Part shown: positions 22,173-34,170 of the stretch, piece by piece | Layout: every line of letters starts with the position of its first letter | Numbering within the stretch: the first letter of the stretch is position 1 | NCBI GenBank assembly: GCA_017163975.1 | Contig: JAFFSR010000091.1 | Coordinates: 186,001 to 250,000 of the forward strand | Direction of reading: 5' to 3' | DNA from: Anastatus disparis | Lineage: Eukaryota; Arthropoda; Insecta; Hymenoptera; Eupelmidae | Length of the DNA: 64,000 nucleotides | Program-made: the position numbers and the translations under genes | The notes under the pieces: model-generated | What the model was told of the DNA's origin: nothing | What the model saw: only the letters and a program-made list of their open reading frames with translations | The model's database searches: none

Positions 22173-22330
22173 ACAGCCACCGGGTCAACGGAATCATTGA
22201 ATCCGCCAAGAAGAGGACTCAGCAGATCTAACTCTATGCCACCATCAAGAAAAACCATCCGAGACATCGAGCTCAAACTGTTGGGAACCCCAAAAGCAAA
22301 ACAATTAAAATCTTATTGCTTTGTTTTCAC

Positions 22331-22340
22331 GGTGGGGAGG
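22331..22340 (+). promoter_or_regulatory. Polypurine tract of element B
   Basis: GGTGGGGAGG lies directly before the TG of the 3' LTR, the site for plus-strand DNA priming. Confidence 0.8.
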
Positions 22341-23712
22341 TGTTACATCCGCATAATCACGGATGTACGAAAAATCATTTTTCATCTTAATTTTTTTTTT
22401 TGTAAATTGTTATACATATAAATGTGCGTACGTATATATAATTATATATACGCATATACATTATGCATGCATATAAACATATAAACATATTTATTTGCAG
22501 TTCTCTCCCTAAATAACATTAATAAATACATATAAGTAGATAAATAAATGAATCTTTTAGTAATAAGGAATATACTGTATTAAAAAATAAATTTAATTTC
22601 TTGTAATAGTCTTAAGAGAAAAGCAGTAAGTTCGCGCGCCGTATACGCTACCTCAGCATTTTTAGGCGTGATAAGAAGATATCTTCTGTCACCGAATGTG
22701 AGATTTTAAAGAGTTTCTCACGGCCGAACTGACCAATGGGACTCTTTTAAATTTTGACAAACTTGCATTTTATTTCTAGATTTGTACCTTTCTTGCAGAG
22801 AAAATTAATTTTAATAAGTCAGTCTGCAGTCAGTTCTCCCGAGTAACAGTACAAGCAAAAGAGAGAACCTCAATAAAAAAACTTGTAAACTCGCGCCGAA
22901 TTCTACTACGCTAATAGTTTTTTTTGTTGCTTCTTAAATTGATTTCTTTTACGTAAAAAGGAAATCAAGCAACGCAAGTTCGGAACGCGCTTAGATCAAC
23001 AAGTTATTTTCTTTTTCGCCGGTTTATCTCTCAATATATGCGACTTACTGTGTTTAATATATTTCTGCAAAATTTAATTGCAAAGTGCCAATAATAAATA
23101 AAAAAGGAGAATTTTAACAAAAAAAAGGAACTGCGCGACTCACCTCTTTTACGATTAAATTAAATAAAACAAATATAAATCTCCAATATTCTGTACGTAA
23201 ATAATAAACCAATCTACGGAGAAAAAGGACATTTTTTTTGAAAATTTTTCGTAGCCGCGCGATTGAACTTACAGCTTACTAATCAATTTAACAATAAGAA
23301 TAAATAAACAAATTGCGCAAATAATCAAAAATTATAATTAAAAAAATATTCGCTAGTAATCGCACAATCGACTTGTTTATGAACTGTAAATCAAAGTTTT
23401 ATGAATATAATTATAAAATATATTTTTCGAATCGTGCTAGTGAAAAAGTTCAACTCAATAAATAGATTTTAATTAACTGGTTCTTGGTCATAATTTATTT
23501 AACAACCCAACCAACTACAAGCAGGCAACCAGAGGGGAGCACCACGCCACATTTCAACACTAATCAACAAAAATTTAAGTTATCTACGACCACGCAGCCA
23601 ACCCATAAAAAGGTAAGTGATTCGGCTCCTCTACCCTGCATACGAGACAAGAAATATCTCACGATTGAATATAACGTCCGAGTAAACCTATTTAAGGTGG
23701 CCGGACATAACA
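22341..23712 (+). repeat. 3' LTR of element B
   Basis: It starts TGTTACATCC and ends ACATAACA, followed by the target duplication ATAGT (23713-23717). It is one base shorter than the 5' LTR and has about four differences in total. The apparent 94-codon frame at its 3' end is the same non-genic frame as in the 5' LTR, running into flanking DNA. Confidence 0.95.
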
Positions 23713-23717
23713 ATAGT

Positions 23718-24532
23718 CATAACTGCAATACAAAAATTCAGAAGTTAAGGCAATACTTTTTCACTTAAAAATTGGCTAATTCATACATTTTAATAAAATA
23801 AATGAAAATCTAACTGAGTGACGTATAGGGCACAGTAATGAAGTTAATTTTGAGTACTGAATAAAATTGAAAATAATTTGATTAAACATAATATAAAAAT
23901 ATATGTGCGCATGTGCTTAAAGTAAAAAAGCGTATAAGTTATTCCATCAAGTGACTATTTCTTACTCTACTTCCATGAGAAAAACAAAGATAGTACGATA
24001 TTTGATATAAATAAACTGGGAACTGAATTTGAATTATGAAATTAATTTTTACGTGAAACATGCTTAAAAAAAAATTTCGTGTTTATTTTTAATAAAAATA
24101 TCTTCAAAAATTTATTTTATTTATATGGAATACGAAATTTAAATAGAAAAAACCATAAGATTAAAATACACATTTTTGGTTAATTTTAAATTCGAATATT
24201 TCAGAATAATAAAATAACCATTCGCAATGAATTAACAATCCTTTTAGCATCTAATATAAAATTTTTATGAGATACAAATATTACAAAGTGTATGTATCAC
24301 AAGTAAGGTTTGCATATCATAAATATTATAATTTCTAGGAAATTCTTGATATTAATAGATCATTAATTAGAAAATTTAAATATTTTCTTATTGATGACAA
24401 GTAACTTTTTAAATATATTTAAAATATTACTGTAAATGTCAATCAAGTAACATTTTAATCAAAATAAATTTCAATGCTATAATTATTAAAATAAACATTT
24501 TTATTTAACTACAATCTATTGTAAGAATTATT

Positions 24533-24584
<52 letters not shown>

Positions 24585-25071
24585 AATAATAATTATATTT
24601 GATAAACAGTCATATAAATATTATATCTTTATAATTGTATCACTTAATTTATTCCTTTCAGAACCAATGTACGTTACAATGTACATTGACATTTTTTGTT
24701 TTTTTTTTAAATTGTGCAAAAGTGACTTCAAATTTTGTAAAAAAAATATGTGTATGAGATTGAAGTGGACTATTTCCGATCTCAAACTGGGGGCCTAAGT
24801 TATTATATCTGTGATTGAAACTGAGAAAACTTGAAAAGGAAAAAATTTAAAAAAATTTTTTTTATTGCAAAAATTGCTTAATAAATGAACACTCATCATC
24901 GCTAAATGGTTATTAGAACTTTTCATGATGAAATAAAAATTCAGTTCTGAAAGGGTTATTAAATTAAAATATTCAGTTATCATTCAGAGGGTAAATTATT
25001 TAAATTAGTTTTCATGAAAATATATTTAAAAAGTTCCTTTTCAAAAATTTTTTATAAATAACATACATTTA
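23718..25071. other. Non-coding AT-rich spacer with (TA)n
   Basis: No gene is seen. A (TA)n microsatellite (about 24537-24580) forms the core of a perfect AT palindrome that extends to 24525-24593. CCTTTCAGAAC at 24654 is inverted as GTTCTGAAAGG ending 24956, a possible old inverted-repeat element of about 300 bp without a clear TTAA boundary. Confidence 0.5.
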
Positions 25072-26387
25072 TCCTATTGAAAATAATCATGTGATCTTTT
25101 CATGTGAAATTTTCACCTAAAATTTTTACATGATTTTTGTTTCAATTTGTCACATGATTTTTTAGGTGATTCTTTTAGGTGATTTTTTAAGTAATTTTTT
25201 TAGGTGATTTCATGATGGAATTCCAATTGAAATTCATTGTGATTTTAGAAACCCAACGTAAGTTTATGGATATTTTTGAGCGATGGAAATAATATTTCTT
25301 TTAAATTAAATTTATGTTTTTTATTGCGACCTATAAAAATATTTCTGTTTACTGAATAGAATAGAACGTGAGAAAGCAGGCCGAATGATCGTCATTTTAG
25401 ACCAAATAAAACTGTTAGTTTATAAGCTCTAAACTCTTTTATTCTTTCTGTGCGCGTTCGCTTGCCATAAGAAAGTCAATAAGTCGAAAGCGGAGTAGCC
25501 CTCTGACGGTTAATTACTAGCACTATTATATAAATTTGTAGATTCATATTCGATGATTAACTGCTAGGGGGCTGCGACGCTTTTTATGTATTGACTTTTT
25601 TATGGCAAGCAAACTCGCACGAAAAGAATAAAAGAGTTTAGAGCTTATAAATTGACAGTTTCATTAGGTCTAAAATGACGATTATTCGGCCTGCTTTCTC
25701 ACGTTCAATGAATAGAGATATTTTTATAGGTTGCAATGAAAAACATAAATAAATTTAATTTTAAAACAATATTATTTTAAGAGAAGGTCGAGTATATCTG
25801 TCCTTTTCTAATCAGAGAGATGATTTTTTTTACAAAAATTATTAATTGTAGCAAAAAATAAAGAGATAGCCCCATCTTGCATCATAAAAAGCAATATTAT
25901 CTTTGATGAGGAAAAATTATTTTTATCGATTCGTTTTGAAGAAAATCTTGAAAAACTTGAATAATAGAGGTTATGATGGTCAATTCAGTTTTTCAAAGTT
26001 TTCTTAAAAACGAATCGATAAAAATAATTTTTGCTCATCAAACAAAATATTGCTTTTTATTTTACGAGATGAGGCTTTCTTCTAATTTTTTGCCACAATT
26101 ATTAGGTTTTGCAGAAAAATGTATTTTTTGTTAGGAATGGATAGAGATATACGACCTGCTCTTAATCTCTTTAAAATATACATAAATTTACTTTGAATTT
26201 CTAAAATCACAATAAATTTCAATTGGAATTCCATCATCAAACTACCTACTTAAAAAAATTACCTAAAAAAATTACCTAAAAAAATCACCTAAAAAAATCA
26301 TACATGTTACGAATTGAAACAAAAATCATGTAAAAATTTTAGGTGAAAATTTTACATAAAAAAATCACATGATTATTTTCAATAGGG
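25072..26387. mobile_element. Foldback element with palindromic-word arms, carrying two nested hairpins
   Basis: The ends are TCCTATTGAAAATAATCATG and the inverted CATGATTATTTTCAATAGGG, flanked by TA on each side. The arms (25072-25260, 26190-26387) are imperfect inverted copies rich in repeats of the words TCACATGA and TTTAGGTGA. Between them lie two further palindromes: 25290-25770, whose core (25366-25708) ends in AACGTGAGAAAGCAGGCC inverted, and the TTAA hairpin 25777-26165. TA flanks suggest a Tc1/mariner-like or foldback element. Confidence 0.65.
25777..26165. mobile_element. TTAA hairpin element, copy 1
   Basis: TTAAGAGAAGGTCGAGTAT at the left matches ATACGACCTGCTCTTAA at the right; the 389 bp fold into one long hairpin with a small central loop. 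TTAA bounds it on both sides. Same family as 361, 27482, 31364 and 34387. Confidence 0.85.
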
Positions 26388-26573
26388 TAAACATGTACAT
26401 TATTATTTGATTGAAGTAAATTCGGTGAAAATTGTAAACTTCTTGATTTATCTGCTATAAATTTTTTTTTTATTCTACACAATTTTTAAACACTGGTTTA
26501 AGTTAAACTAATCTAATTTTTTTTACTTATTCATAAAAATTAGAATTTTCGCTTCAAATTTCTGCCTTGAAAA

Positions 26574-28055
26574 ATGAACCGTCTAACTGATCGTTATCGC
26601 ATTACTATTCTTATGATGAAGGGTGCGGAGATAGACATCGATCGCATAACGAAGTAGTAACTTTGTTCAATAATACTTTTAGGGTTAATGTTACAGGTAT
26701 TTCATGGGCAACTGTAGGAAAAACTATAACACGCTTCGAAACAACTGGTACTGTTAAAGATCGACCTAAATCTGGAAGACCTGCAACTGAAGCAAATGGA
26801 GTCTCGTTGAACGTGGCATTGTTTGTTGTTGAAAACCAGCATATATCTATCCGTCGTGTGGCTGCTGAACATGAAATTGGAATAAGTTCTGTACACTGAA
26901 TATTAAAAAGGAATATCTTTCATCCATACAAAATTGATTCAGTTCAAGAATTTAATGAAGACAATCCTGATCGTAGACTAAAATTTTGTGAGTCAATGAT
27001 GAATAGAATAAATGCTGCACCTAACTTTTTGAACAATATTGCATTTTCAGATGAAGCTACGTTTCAACTAAATGGAAATGTAAATCGACATAACTGTAGG
27101 TTTTGGTCAGATCATAATCCTCATTGAATGTTGGAAGCAAACACGCTCAAGAGGGAAGCAATATCCTCAAAAGTTAAATGTTTGGACAGGTATGATTTAT
27201 AATACTTTAATCGGTCCTTTTTTATTAAAGGAAATTCGAATGCCGAAATTTATGAAGAAATGTTAAGAAACCAAATAATGCGAGCTATACAGGCTATTGC
27301 TGGTAAAAATATGGGTAATATTTACTTTCAGCAAGGTGGTGCTGCACCACATTATGCGCGAAACGTACGCACATACTTAGATCAAGTCTTTAATGGATGA
27401 TAGATAGGAAGAAGAGGCGCCATTGAGTGGCCTGCGTGATCGCCTGATCTGTCTCCACTCGATTGCTTTTTGTGGGGCTACTTAAGAGGAGGTCGAGTAT
27501 ATCTGTCTTTTTCTAATCAAAGAATTGATTTTTTCACAAAAATTAATAATTGTAGCAAAAAATAAGAAGAAAGCCCCATCTCGTATAATAAAAAGGAAGA
27601 TTTTCTTTTATGAGGAAAAATTATTTTTATCGCTTCGTTTTTAAGAAAACCTTGAAAAACTGAATCGTCCATCCTAACCTTTATTTTTTAAGTTTTTCAA
27701 GGTTTTCTTCAAAACGAATCGATAAAAATAATTTTTTCTCATCAAAGAAAATCTTCCTTTTTATTATACGAGATGGGGCTATCTCCTTATTTTTTGCTAC
27801 AATTATTAGTTTTTGCAAAAAAATAAATTCTTTGATTAGAAAAGGATAGAGATATACGACCTGCTCTTAAGAAGTAGAGTTTATGTGCCACCACCTGCAA
27901 ATTTAGATGGACTGCGGCGTCGCATTGTTAAAGAGGCTGCTTTAATCAACCAAGATGTTATTCAAAGTGCAGTCTAATCATTTTATTATCGTCTAGGTTA
28001 CTGTCAAGTCGAAAACGGAAGATAGTTTAAACCTAAACTAAAAAAGAAAGAATAA
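26574..28055 (+). pseudogene. mariner-type transposase relic
   Basis: Starts ATG at 26574. The N-terminal helix-turn-helix region (TITRFETTGTVKDRPKSGRP, 26720-26785) is followed by a DDE catalytic domain: Asp in IAFSDEATFQ is kept, the second catalytic position reads QQGGAAPH (Gly where Asp is expected), and SPDLSPLDCFLWGY carries the third acidic residue. Several stops and frameshifts interrupt it, including TAG/TGA codons near 27400-27440 and a TAA at 27975. A TTAA hairpin (27482-27870) is inserted between the WGYLK segment and the C-terminal part, which resumes at 27871 and ends at 28053-28055. It is dead and older than the hairpin. Terminal repeats were not identified. Confidence 0.85.
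27482..27870. mobile_element. TTAA hairpin element, copy 2 (inside the transposase relic)
   Basis: TTAAGAGGAGGTCGAGTAT and ATACGACCTGCTCTTAA form the ends of a 389-bp near-perfect palindrome. Removing one TTAA plus the hairpin restores continuity of the surrounding transposase homology, which proves insertion into a TTAA site with duplication of those four bases. Confidence 0.9.
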
Positions 28056-28867
28056 ACACATAAAAAACTGATAATTTATTTAAATCTATTATACTCTGCT
28101 TATCATCATTATAAAAATTAAATACAAAAGTTATAAATATAATAAGAATGATATATGGTAAAAGCAAATCTTAGAAAATAAAATTACAGAAAATTAAAGT
28201 AAAATAAAAAAAAACAAAAAAATTTTTTTAAAAAATTGTTTAAAAATATAAAATAAAAAAAAATATTGAAAAAAAAAGTTAAAAAAAAAGAAGAAAAAAA
28301 AAAGAAAATGGAGTCAAAAGCTGACACGTCCTCGTTGTGACTCTGGTTATACTGAGATCAGCTACATATACCCTACTGAAGTTTAAATGTACCTGCTAAA
28401 GTTATAATATTTTATCTTCGAATACAAGAAAAATAGAGTTTGAAATAACCTGAAGAAATAACTTTGGGGTCAAAGCCAAGGTTACCTGTCAATTCCTTGG
28501 ACCATATTTAACCAAACTGTACGACTGCGTTCTGTAACTTATCTTATAACACAGTCTGCTTCAATTTTTCTATCTAAACTTTAAATGACCTTCATGCGAC
28601 CCCTAGGGGGTAATTTTGACCCACGGTCAAATACGTATCTGGACGTGAAATTTCCCGATCTCATCATTTCCGGGGTCAAAATTAGGGGTTTCCATGTAAA
28701 AAAAAAATTTGACCTTGAAATAACCTTGAAAAATAACTCTGGCGTCAAAGCCAAGGTCAATTGTTAATTTCTTGGATCAAACCTAACAACTTTTGCTAAA
28801 CCCATTTTCTTAGAAAATGCGATCCTGAAAAGTTATTCAGGGAAATCCATTCTTTTAAAACACCCTG

Positions 28868-28936
<69 letters not shown>

Positions 28937-29173
28937 GTTGAAAATAACCATTGTTTTATCTTTATATTATTTTTACAAATTTTATTATTATTTTTTTATC
29001 ACATTACAATTAATTCATAGCATTTTTCATAACTTCTTTTATTTTTCAGTTTTTAAAAGTAAAAAGGTAGTAAATTGAATTAGTTAATATAAAAGCAATT
29101 CTATTATGAATATCTTTGAAAAAAGTTCATTGAAAATAAATAAATTTTATTAAAAGAATTTCAATTTTCAATA
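28056..29173. other. Non-coding repeat debris and (AT)n
   Basis: A segment containing TTGAAATAACCT and GTCAAAGCCAAGGT occurs twice in direct orientation (about 28440-28506 and 28712-28778). The block ends with AAACACCCTGTATGT directly before an (AT)n run (28869-28934); CACCCTGTAT-type ends are common on insect DNA transposons, so this is probably a non-autonomous element of unknown class. The 60-codon frame at 28585 is not supported. From 28935 to 29173 nothing else is recognisable. Confidence 0.4.
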
Positions 29174-31363
29174 ATGGTTTTGACTGAGAGAGATAAATTG
29201 ATTTTTAAAGGACAGGGATTGTATAGTGAAATTGCTTTCATATTAACTGATATTCATATTTTAGAATTTAATAATGTTTTAAACCGGTGCACCTCATTTT
29301 ACAAGCAATCAACTTAACTAATTAAAAGACCATAATATATTAACTCAGTACCGCCCACACAGCATGGAAGGTTTCACTGAAATATTTCAAATTATTCCAC
29401 TGGAATATTTCAATGGAACCTTCCATGCAGATTATTGGAAGTCTCCACGGAATATTTCAAAATATTCTACTGGAATCATCCAATGAAAACTTCTAAGAAT
29501 ATTTCAGGAATATTTCAAAGGCATGTTCAAAAACATTTTCGAAATATTACATGAAATATTCACGGAAGATTTCTCAAATATTTCATGAAATATTCCATGT
29601 AATGATTATAAAATATTCCAGTGAAATATTTCATGGAAGATTCCAGGACGATTCCATAAACATTTTGCTGGAAGATTTCGAAAAACTTTTAAATCGTACA
29701 GCGGAAGATTACATAAATTTTCCATAAATATTTCATGAAAGATTTCAGGAAGGTTCCATAAACATTTTACTGGAAGATTCTGAAAAACGTTTAAATCGTA
29801 CAGCGGAATATTACATAAATCTTCCATAAATATTCCACGAAATATTTCACGCAAAAAATTTAAGTAATCTTCCAGTGGAATATTTTATGAAAGATTTCAG
29901 AAAGATTCCATAAACATTTCACTGGAAGTTTCCAAAAAACTTTAAAATCGTACAGCGGAATATTACATAGATCTACCATAAATATTCCACGAAATATTTC
30001 ACAGAAAGATTTTAGTAATCTTTCAGTGGAATACTGCATGAAAGATCCTAGAATTATTCCATGAAGTTTACGTTGGAAGGTTGCGCGGAAAGTTACGGGA
30101 GGTTTTCAGTGACGCTGATATGTTGACGCTGATATGTTGACGCTGAATGTTCGTAAAATGGGAGTTTTATCCCCAAGCGGTTCGAAGATATATCACCTTC
30201 TATATAAGCGAAAGGGTATCGATGTTTTGATGTGTACAGTCGAAGCGAATATGTAAATACGATTTTATAACTAAAGGTTATGTATGCGTATATGTATTGA
30301 TGTATAAGTTTAATGTATTATTATATATATATATATATACTATCCTCTCTCAGCATTTCACAACCTTTTATGAAATATTCCAGTAATATTTCGTGGTAGA
30401 TCGGAAACTCTGAATCTTCCATCGAAATCTTCCAAAAATCTTCCAGAAACATTTCATGAAAGATGAGAGATAACCCAAACCTTCCATTGCCATATTCTTG
30501 AAATCTCTTAAGAATATTCCATGGAATATTCCAATGTAAGAAGAATTGAAGACATACAAATATTAAAGGAATATTTCATGAAAGATTCCTGAAATATTCC
30601 AAATCTCCCGTGCCAATATTCTGCGAATCTTCTATAAATATTCCACGGAATATTTTACGGTAGATTTCTAAAATCTTCCAGAAATATTTCATGGAATATT
30701 TCATGAAAGATTCCTTAGATCTTTCGTGCATATTCCATGAAAGGTTTATGAAATGTTTTAAATCTTTCCTTTCAATATTCCCAAAATCTTCCATGAATAT
30801 TCCAACGGAATATTTCATGAAATATTCCTGCAAGATTCCTGAAATATTTCAATGGAAGATCTGAGATGTCCTAAATCTTCCAATGAAATATTCTTGAAAT
30901 CTTCCAACAATATTCCATGGAATATTCCAACGTAGGAAGAATCAAGGACATACGAATATTACAGGAATATTCCATGGAAAATTCCTAAAAAATTTCAAAT
31001 CTTCCGTGCCGATATTTCAGGAAGCTTCCATAAATATTTTATGCTGCGTGGGCGATTGATGGAGAATTCATACAGTTATTATTTTCCAGAAATTTAAAAA
31101 AAGGTCATTGGATTTGTATGTATTATAATAATAAGGTAATTTATATATATGACAGTTTAATTCTTAAACATCTACAAGATGAGCATAAGATTTATATAAA
31201 CAGATTATTCCCAAACAGAATACTCAGAATTTCGAATACTATGCTCAATTCCAGAATTGGCATAGTATTCGAAATAGTACAATCACAAACAAATAATTAT
31301 GATTATTGTGTTTTCGCAATTGCTTTTGCTATTGCAATACTTTATAATTTATGTCCATACTGC
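29174..31363 (+). pseudogene. Ulp1/adenain-like cysteine protease relic, copy 1
   Basis: A coding relic homologous to 50440-51807. It starts ATG at 29174, is interrupted by a 1.7-kb insertion (29354-31052), resumes with a segment like CVYYNNKVIYIYDSLILK, and ends in QSQTNNYDYCVFAIAFA. In Ulp1/adenovirus-protease-type enzymes (family C48/C5) a Gln, then Asp-Cys-Gly, marks the active site; here the Cys is displaced and the Gly lost, so it is presumably inactive. The right end is truncated by a TTAA hairpin at 31364, beyond which the sequence is satellite. The original gene probably belonged to a mobile element; which one is unknown. Confidence 0.6.
29354..31052. mobile_element. 1.7-kb element with 12-bp inverted ends and an iterated GGAATATTCC interior
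   Basis: Ends are CCCACACAGCAT and ATGCTGCGTGGG, flanked by CG on both sides (29352-29353, 31053-31054). The paralogous sequence near 50611-50626 has a single CG at the same place, an empty site. The interior is almost entirely short degenerate repeats of (G)GAATATTCC, ATTTCATGAA and CTTCCA words, with a (TA)n and a small non-repetitive patch at 30100-30360. GAATATTC matches the paired GAAnnTTC arrangement of heat-shock factor sites, perhaps by chance. There is no coding ORF. Confidence 0.75.
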
Positions 31364-31752
31364 TTAAGAGGAGGTCACGTATCTCTGTCCTTTTCTAATC
31401 AAAGAATTGAGTTTTTTACAGAAACTAATAACTTTAGCAAAAAATGAAGAGAAAGCCGCATCTCGTAATAAAAAAAGCAATATTTTCTTTGATAAAAAAG
31501 AATTAATTTTATTGCTTCATTTTCAAGAAAACCTTGAAAAACTTAAATCATAGAGGTTAGGGTGGACAATTTAGTTTTTCAAGGTTTTCTTGAAAACGAA
31601 GCAATAAAATTAATTTTTCCTTATCAAAGAAAATATTGCTTTTTTTGATACAAGATGCGGCTTTCTCTTCATTTTTTGAGAAAGTTATTAGTTTTTGTGA
31701 AAAAATCATTTCTTTGATTAGAAAAGGACAGAGATACGTGACCTCCTCTTAA
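31364..31752. mobile_element. TTAA hairpin element, copy 3
   Basis: TTAAGAGGAGGTCACGTAT pairs with ATACGTGACCTCCTCTTAA; the 389 bp form one long hairpin with TTAA at both ends. The left flank is the Ulp1-like relic, where the paralogue at about 51298 has a plain TTAA; the right flank is satellite DNA. The two flanks therefore come from different loci. Confidence 0.88.
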
Positions 31753-33228
31753 ATTAAGCGAGAAAAAGAATTTTTCTCTTGCAAATGAGAGAGCGAAAAG
31801 TTCTTTATTTCCGCCAAATGTAATTTCTCTGAAAATAAGGGGGCGAAAAGTACTTTACTCCCGCAAGTCAAAATTCTCTTAAATGAAGAGGGAGCTGTGT
31901 ACTTTTCTCCCGCAAATTCAGAGGGCAAACAGTTCTTTACTCCCGCTAAATTTAATTTCTTTGAAAATAAGCGAGCGTAAAGTACTTTTATTCCGCAAAT
32001 TAAATTTTTCTTAAATTAAGCGAGAAAAAGAATTTTTCTCTCGCAAATGAGAGAGCAAAAAGTTCTTTATTTCCGCCGAATGTAATTTCTCTGAAAAGAA
32101 GGAGGCGAAAAGTACTTTACTCCCGGAAGTCAAATTACTCTTAAATGAAGGGGGAGCTGTGTACTTTTCTCCCACAAATTTAGGGGGCGAAAAGTTCTTT
32201 ACTCCCGCTAAATTTAATTTCTTTAAAAATAAGGAAGCACGAAGTACTTTTCTCCTACTAATTGGACGGGAGAAAAGTACTTTTCGCTCGCAAATTCAGA
32301 AGGTAAAAAGTTCTTCAGTCCCGCCAAATTTGATTTCTTTAAAAATAAGCGGGCGTAAAATACTTTTATTCTGCAAATCAAATTTTACTTAAATTCAACG
32401 AGAAAAAGAATTTTTTTCTCGCAAATGAGAGGGCGAAAAGTTCTTTATTTCCGCCAAATTTAATTTCTCTGAAAATAAGGGGGCGAAAAGTACTTTACTC
32501 CCGGAAGTCAAATTACTCATAAATGGATGGGAAGCTGTGTATTTTTCTCCCGCAAATTTAGAAGGCGAAAAGTTCTTTACTCCCGCCAAATTTAATTTCT
32601 TTAAAAATAAGGGGGCGAAAAGTACTTTACTCCCGCAAGTCAAATTACTATTAAATGAAGGGGAAGCAGTGTACTTTTCTTTCGCAAATTCAGAGGGCGA
32701 AAAGTTCTTTGCTCCCACCATATTTAATTTCTCTGAAAATGAGCGGGCGAAAAGTACTTTTCTCTTGCAAATGAAATTTCTCTTAAATCAAGCCAAAGCA
32801 AAGTATTTTTCTCTTGCAAATTCAGAGGGCAAAAAGTTCTTCACTCCCGCCAAATTTTATTTCTTTAAAAATAAGCGGGCGTAAAGTACTTTACTTTTGC
32901 AAGTCAAATTACTCTTAAATGAAGGGGGAGCTGTGTACTTTTCTCCCGCAAATTAAGAGGGCGAAATGTTCTTTACTCCCGCTAAATTTAATTTCTTTAA
33001 AAATAAGCGAGCACGAAGTACTTTTCTCCTACTAATTAGACGGGAGAAAAGTACTTTTCTCCCACGAATTCAGAGGGCGAAAAGTTCTTTATTCCCGACA
33101 AATTTAATTTCTTTAAAAATAAGCGGGCGTAAAGTACTTTTATTCCGCAAATTATATTATTCTTAAATTAAGCGAGAAAAAAGAATTTTTCTCTCGCAAA
33201 TGAGAGGGCGAAAAGTTCTTTATTCCCG
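31753..33228 (+). repeat. Satellite block 1 (plus orientation)
   Basis: Tandem degenerate copies of a unit of about 132 bp containing three related boxes of the form GGCGAAAAGT(T/A)CTTTACTCCCGC separated by AAATTTAATTTCT(T/C)T(G/A)AAAATAAG. Two alternating versions give a higher-order period of about 265 bp: one carries GGGGAGCTGTGTACTTTTC, the other AAGCGAGAAAAAGAATTTTT. Frames of up to 115 codons cross the array because the unit is close to 44 codons long; they are not treated as genes. Confidence 0.9.
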
Positions 33229-33521
33229 CTCATATGAGATCTCATATAGATTTTTCAGTCGGGGTTGAAAATATAAAGTATATATGAGATCTCATTTATA
33301 TTTCTTAGTAGGGTTGAAAATAGAAAATATATATGAGATCTCATACGGGATCTCATATGAGATCTCATTTATATTTTTTAGTGGGGTTGAAAATGTAAAA
33401 TATAAATGAGATCTTATATGAGATCTCACATGAGATCTCATATGAGTTCTCGTGCCAAAATCTCATATGCGATCGCATGTGAGATCTCATATGAGATCTC
33501 ATATATATTTTTCAGTAGGGA
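33229..33521. repeat. ATGAGATCTCAT palindromic-word repeat
   Basis: About 290 bp built from repeats of the 12-bp palindrome ATGAGATCTCAT and variants, separated by segments such as TTTTTCAGT(A/C)GGGGTTGAAAATA. It ends with TTTTTCAGTAGGG, like the ends of 25072-26387 and 50106-50240. It directly follows satellite block 1. Confidence 0.75.
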
Positions 33522-33529
33522 AACAAAGA

Positions 33530-33675
33530 CTATGCACTCCACGAATGATAATTCATTAAAAAAACAAATTCTATTTACCAGCAAAACTAGGCATTCTACG
33601 AATGATAAATCGTAAAAGAAAAGCGAAAATTGCAAAAAAGCAAAATCTAAGCACTTTACGAATAATAAATAGAAA
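33530..33675. repeat. Three-copy tandem repeat of about 58-60 bp
   Basis: Three copies of a unit with (A/G)GCA(C/T)T(C/T)(C/T)ACGAAT(G/A)ATAAAT start near 33532, 33590 and 33650. They have no coding meaning. Confidence 0.6.
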
Positions 33676-34170
33676 AAAACTAAAGAATATATATAAAATA
33701 TAAAATAACATTATGTCAAACTGTTGAAATTAATTCTGTAATAATAAAAATCTAAATTTCCTTTCATATATGTATTAGGGCCGTAGGAACAACAATTGGT
33801 AACTTATGTATTGTATTAGCAGTTGCGTTTAGGGGAATCACAGACGCGACGGAGTCTTACAGCGTTGAAATGACTACCTCTTCGCTTCACATGTTACACT
33901 GATATTAACTTTGGTTTTACACGTATTTAACACGCTTATAATTGTTATTTATTTTGAAAAATATCGATATTAAAGAGTTGCAATAATCAACACCTTATTA
34001 TTATCGATGAATAAACTCTTAAAAATAATCCAGATATCAAAATATCGCTTATTATAAGAGCATGATTTAAGTGAATTCAGCGTTATATTCATTATCGAAC
34101 AGCGTAAAAATTTATCGTTTAACTATCGGCTCAGCGGGATTTAAGCGCGGATTTAAATCACGCAGTGCTA
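33676..34170. other. Unassigned single-copy DNA
   Basis: No gene, inverted repeat or known motif was recognised here. GC content is slightly higher around 33780-33900. Confidence 0.4.

Larger units (their letters stand above)
10059..23712 (+). mobile_element. Complete envelope-bearing Ty3/gypsy provirus (element B)
   Basis: A 13.65-kb element with LTRs 10059-11431 and 22341-23712, each starting TGTTACATCC and ending GGACATAACA, flanked by the 5-bp duplication ATAGT (10054-10058 and 23713-23717). Internal order: primer-binding site, long repeat-bearing leader, ORF0, gag, pol (protease, RT, RNase H, integrase), envelope-like ORF, polypurine tract. The LTRs differ at about four positions over 1,372 bp, so insertion is recent. 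One in-frame stop and one frame break interrupt pol. The plan matches errantivirus-type (Metaviridae) elements of insects. Confidence 0.93.

Noticed and set aside
29354..31052. CRISPR-like array of regularly spaced repeats
   Set aside because: Repeats are degenerate, irregular and without unique spacers or cas genes; the context is eukaryotic.
29174..31363. The Ulp1-like relic as part of the Maverick-type element
   Set aside because: Sequence differs from the protease at 60556-61701 and it is more than 25 kb away with no linked capsid genes.
32159..32884. Frames of 66-115 codons in the satellite (also 34772, 37260-38463, 39228)
   Set aside because: Repeated translations of the satellite unit on either strand; no start context or conserved function.
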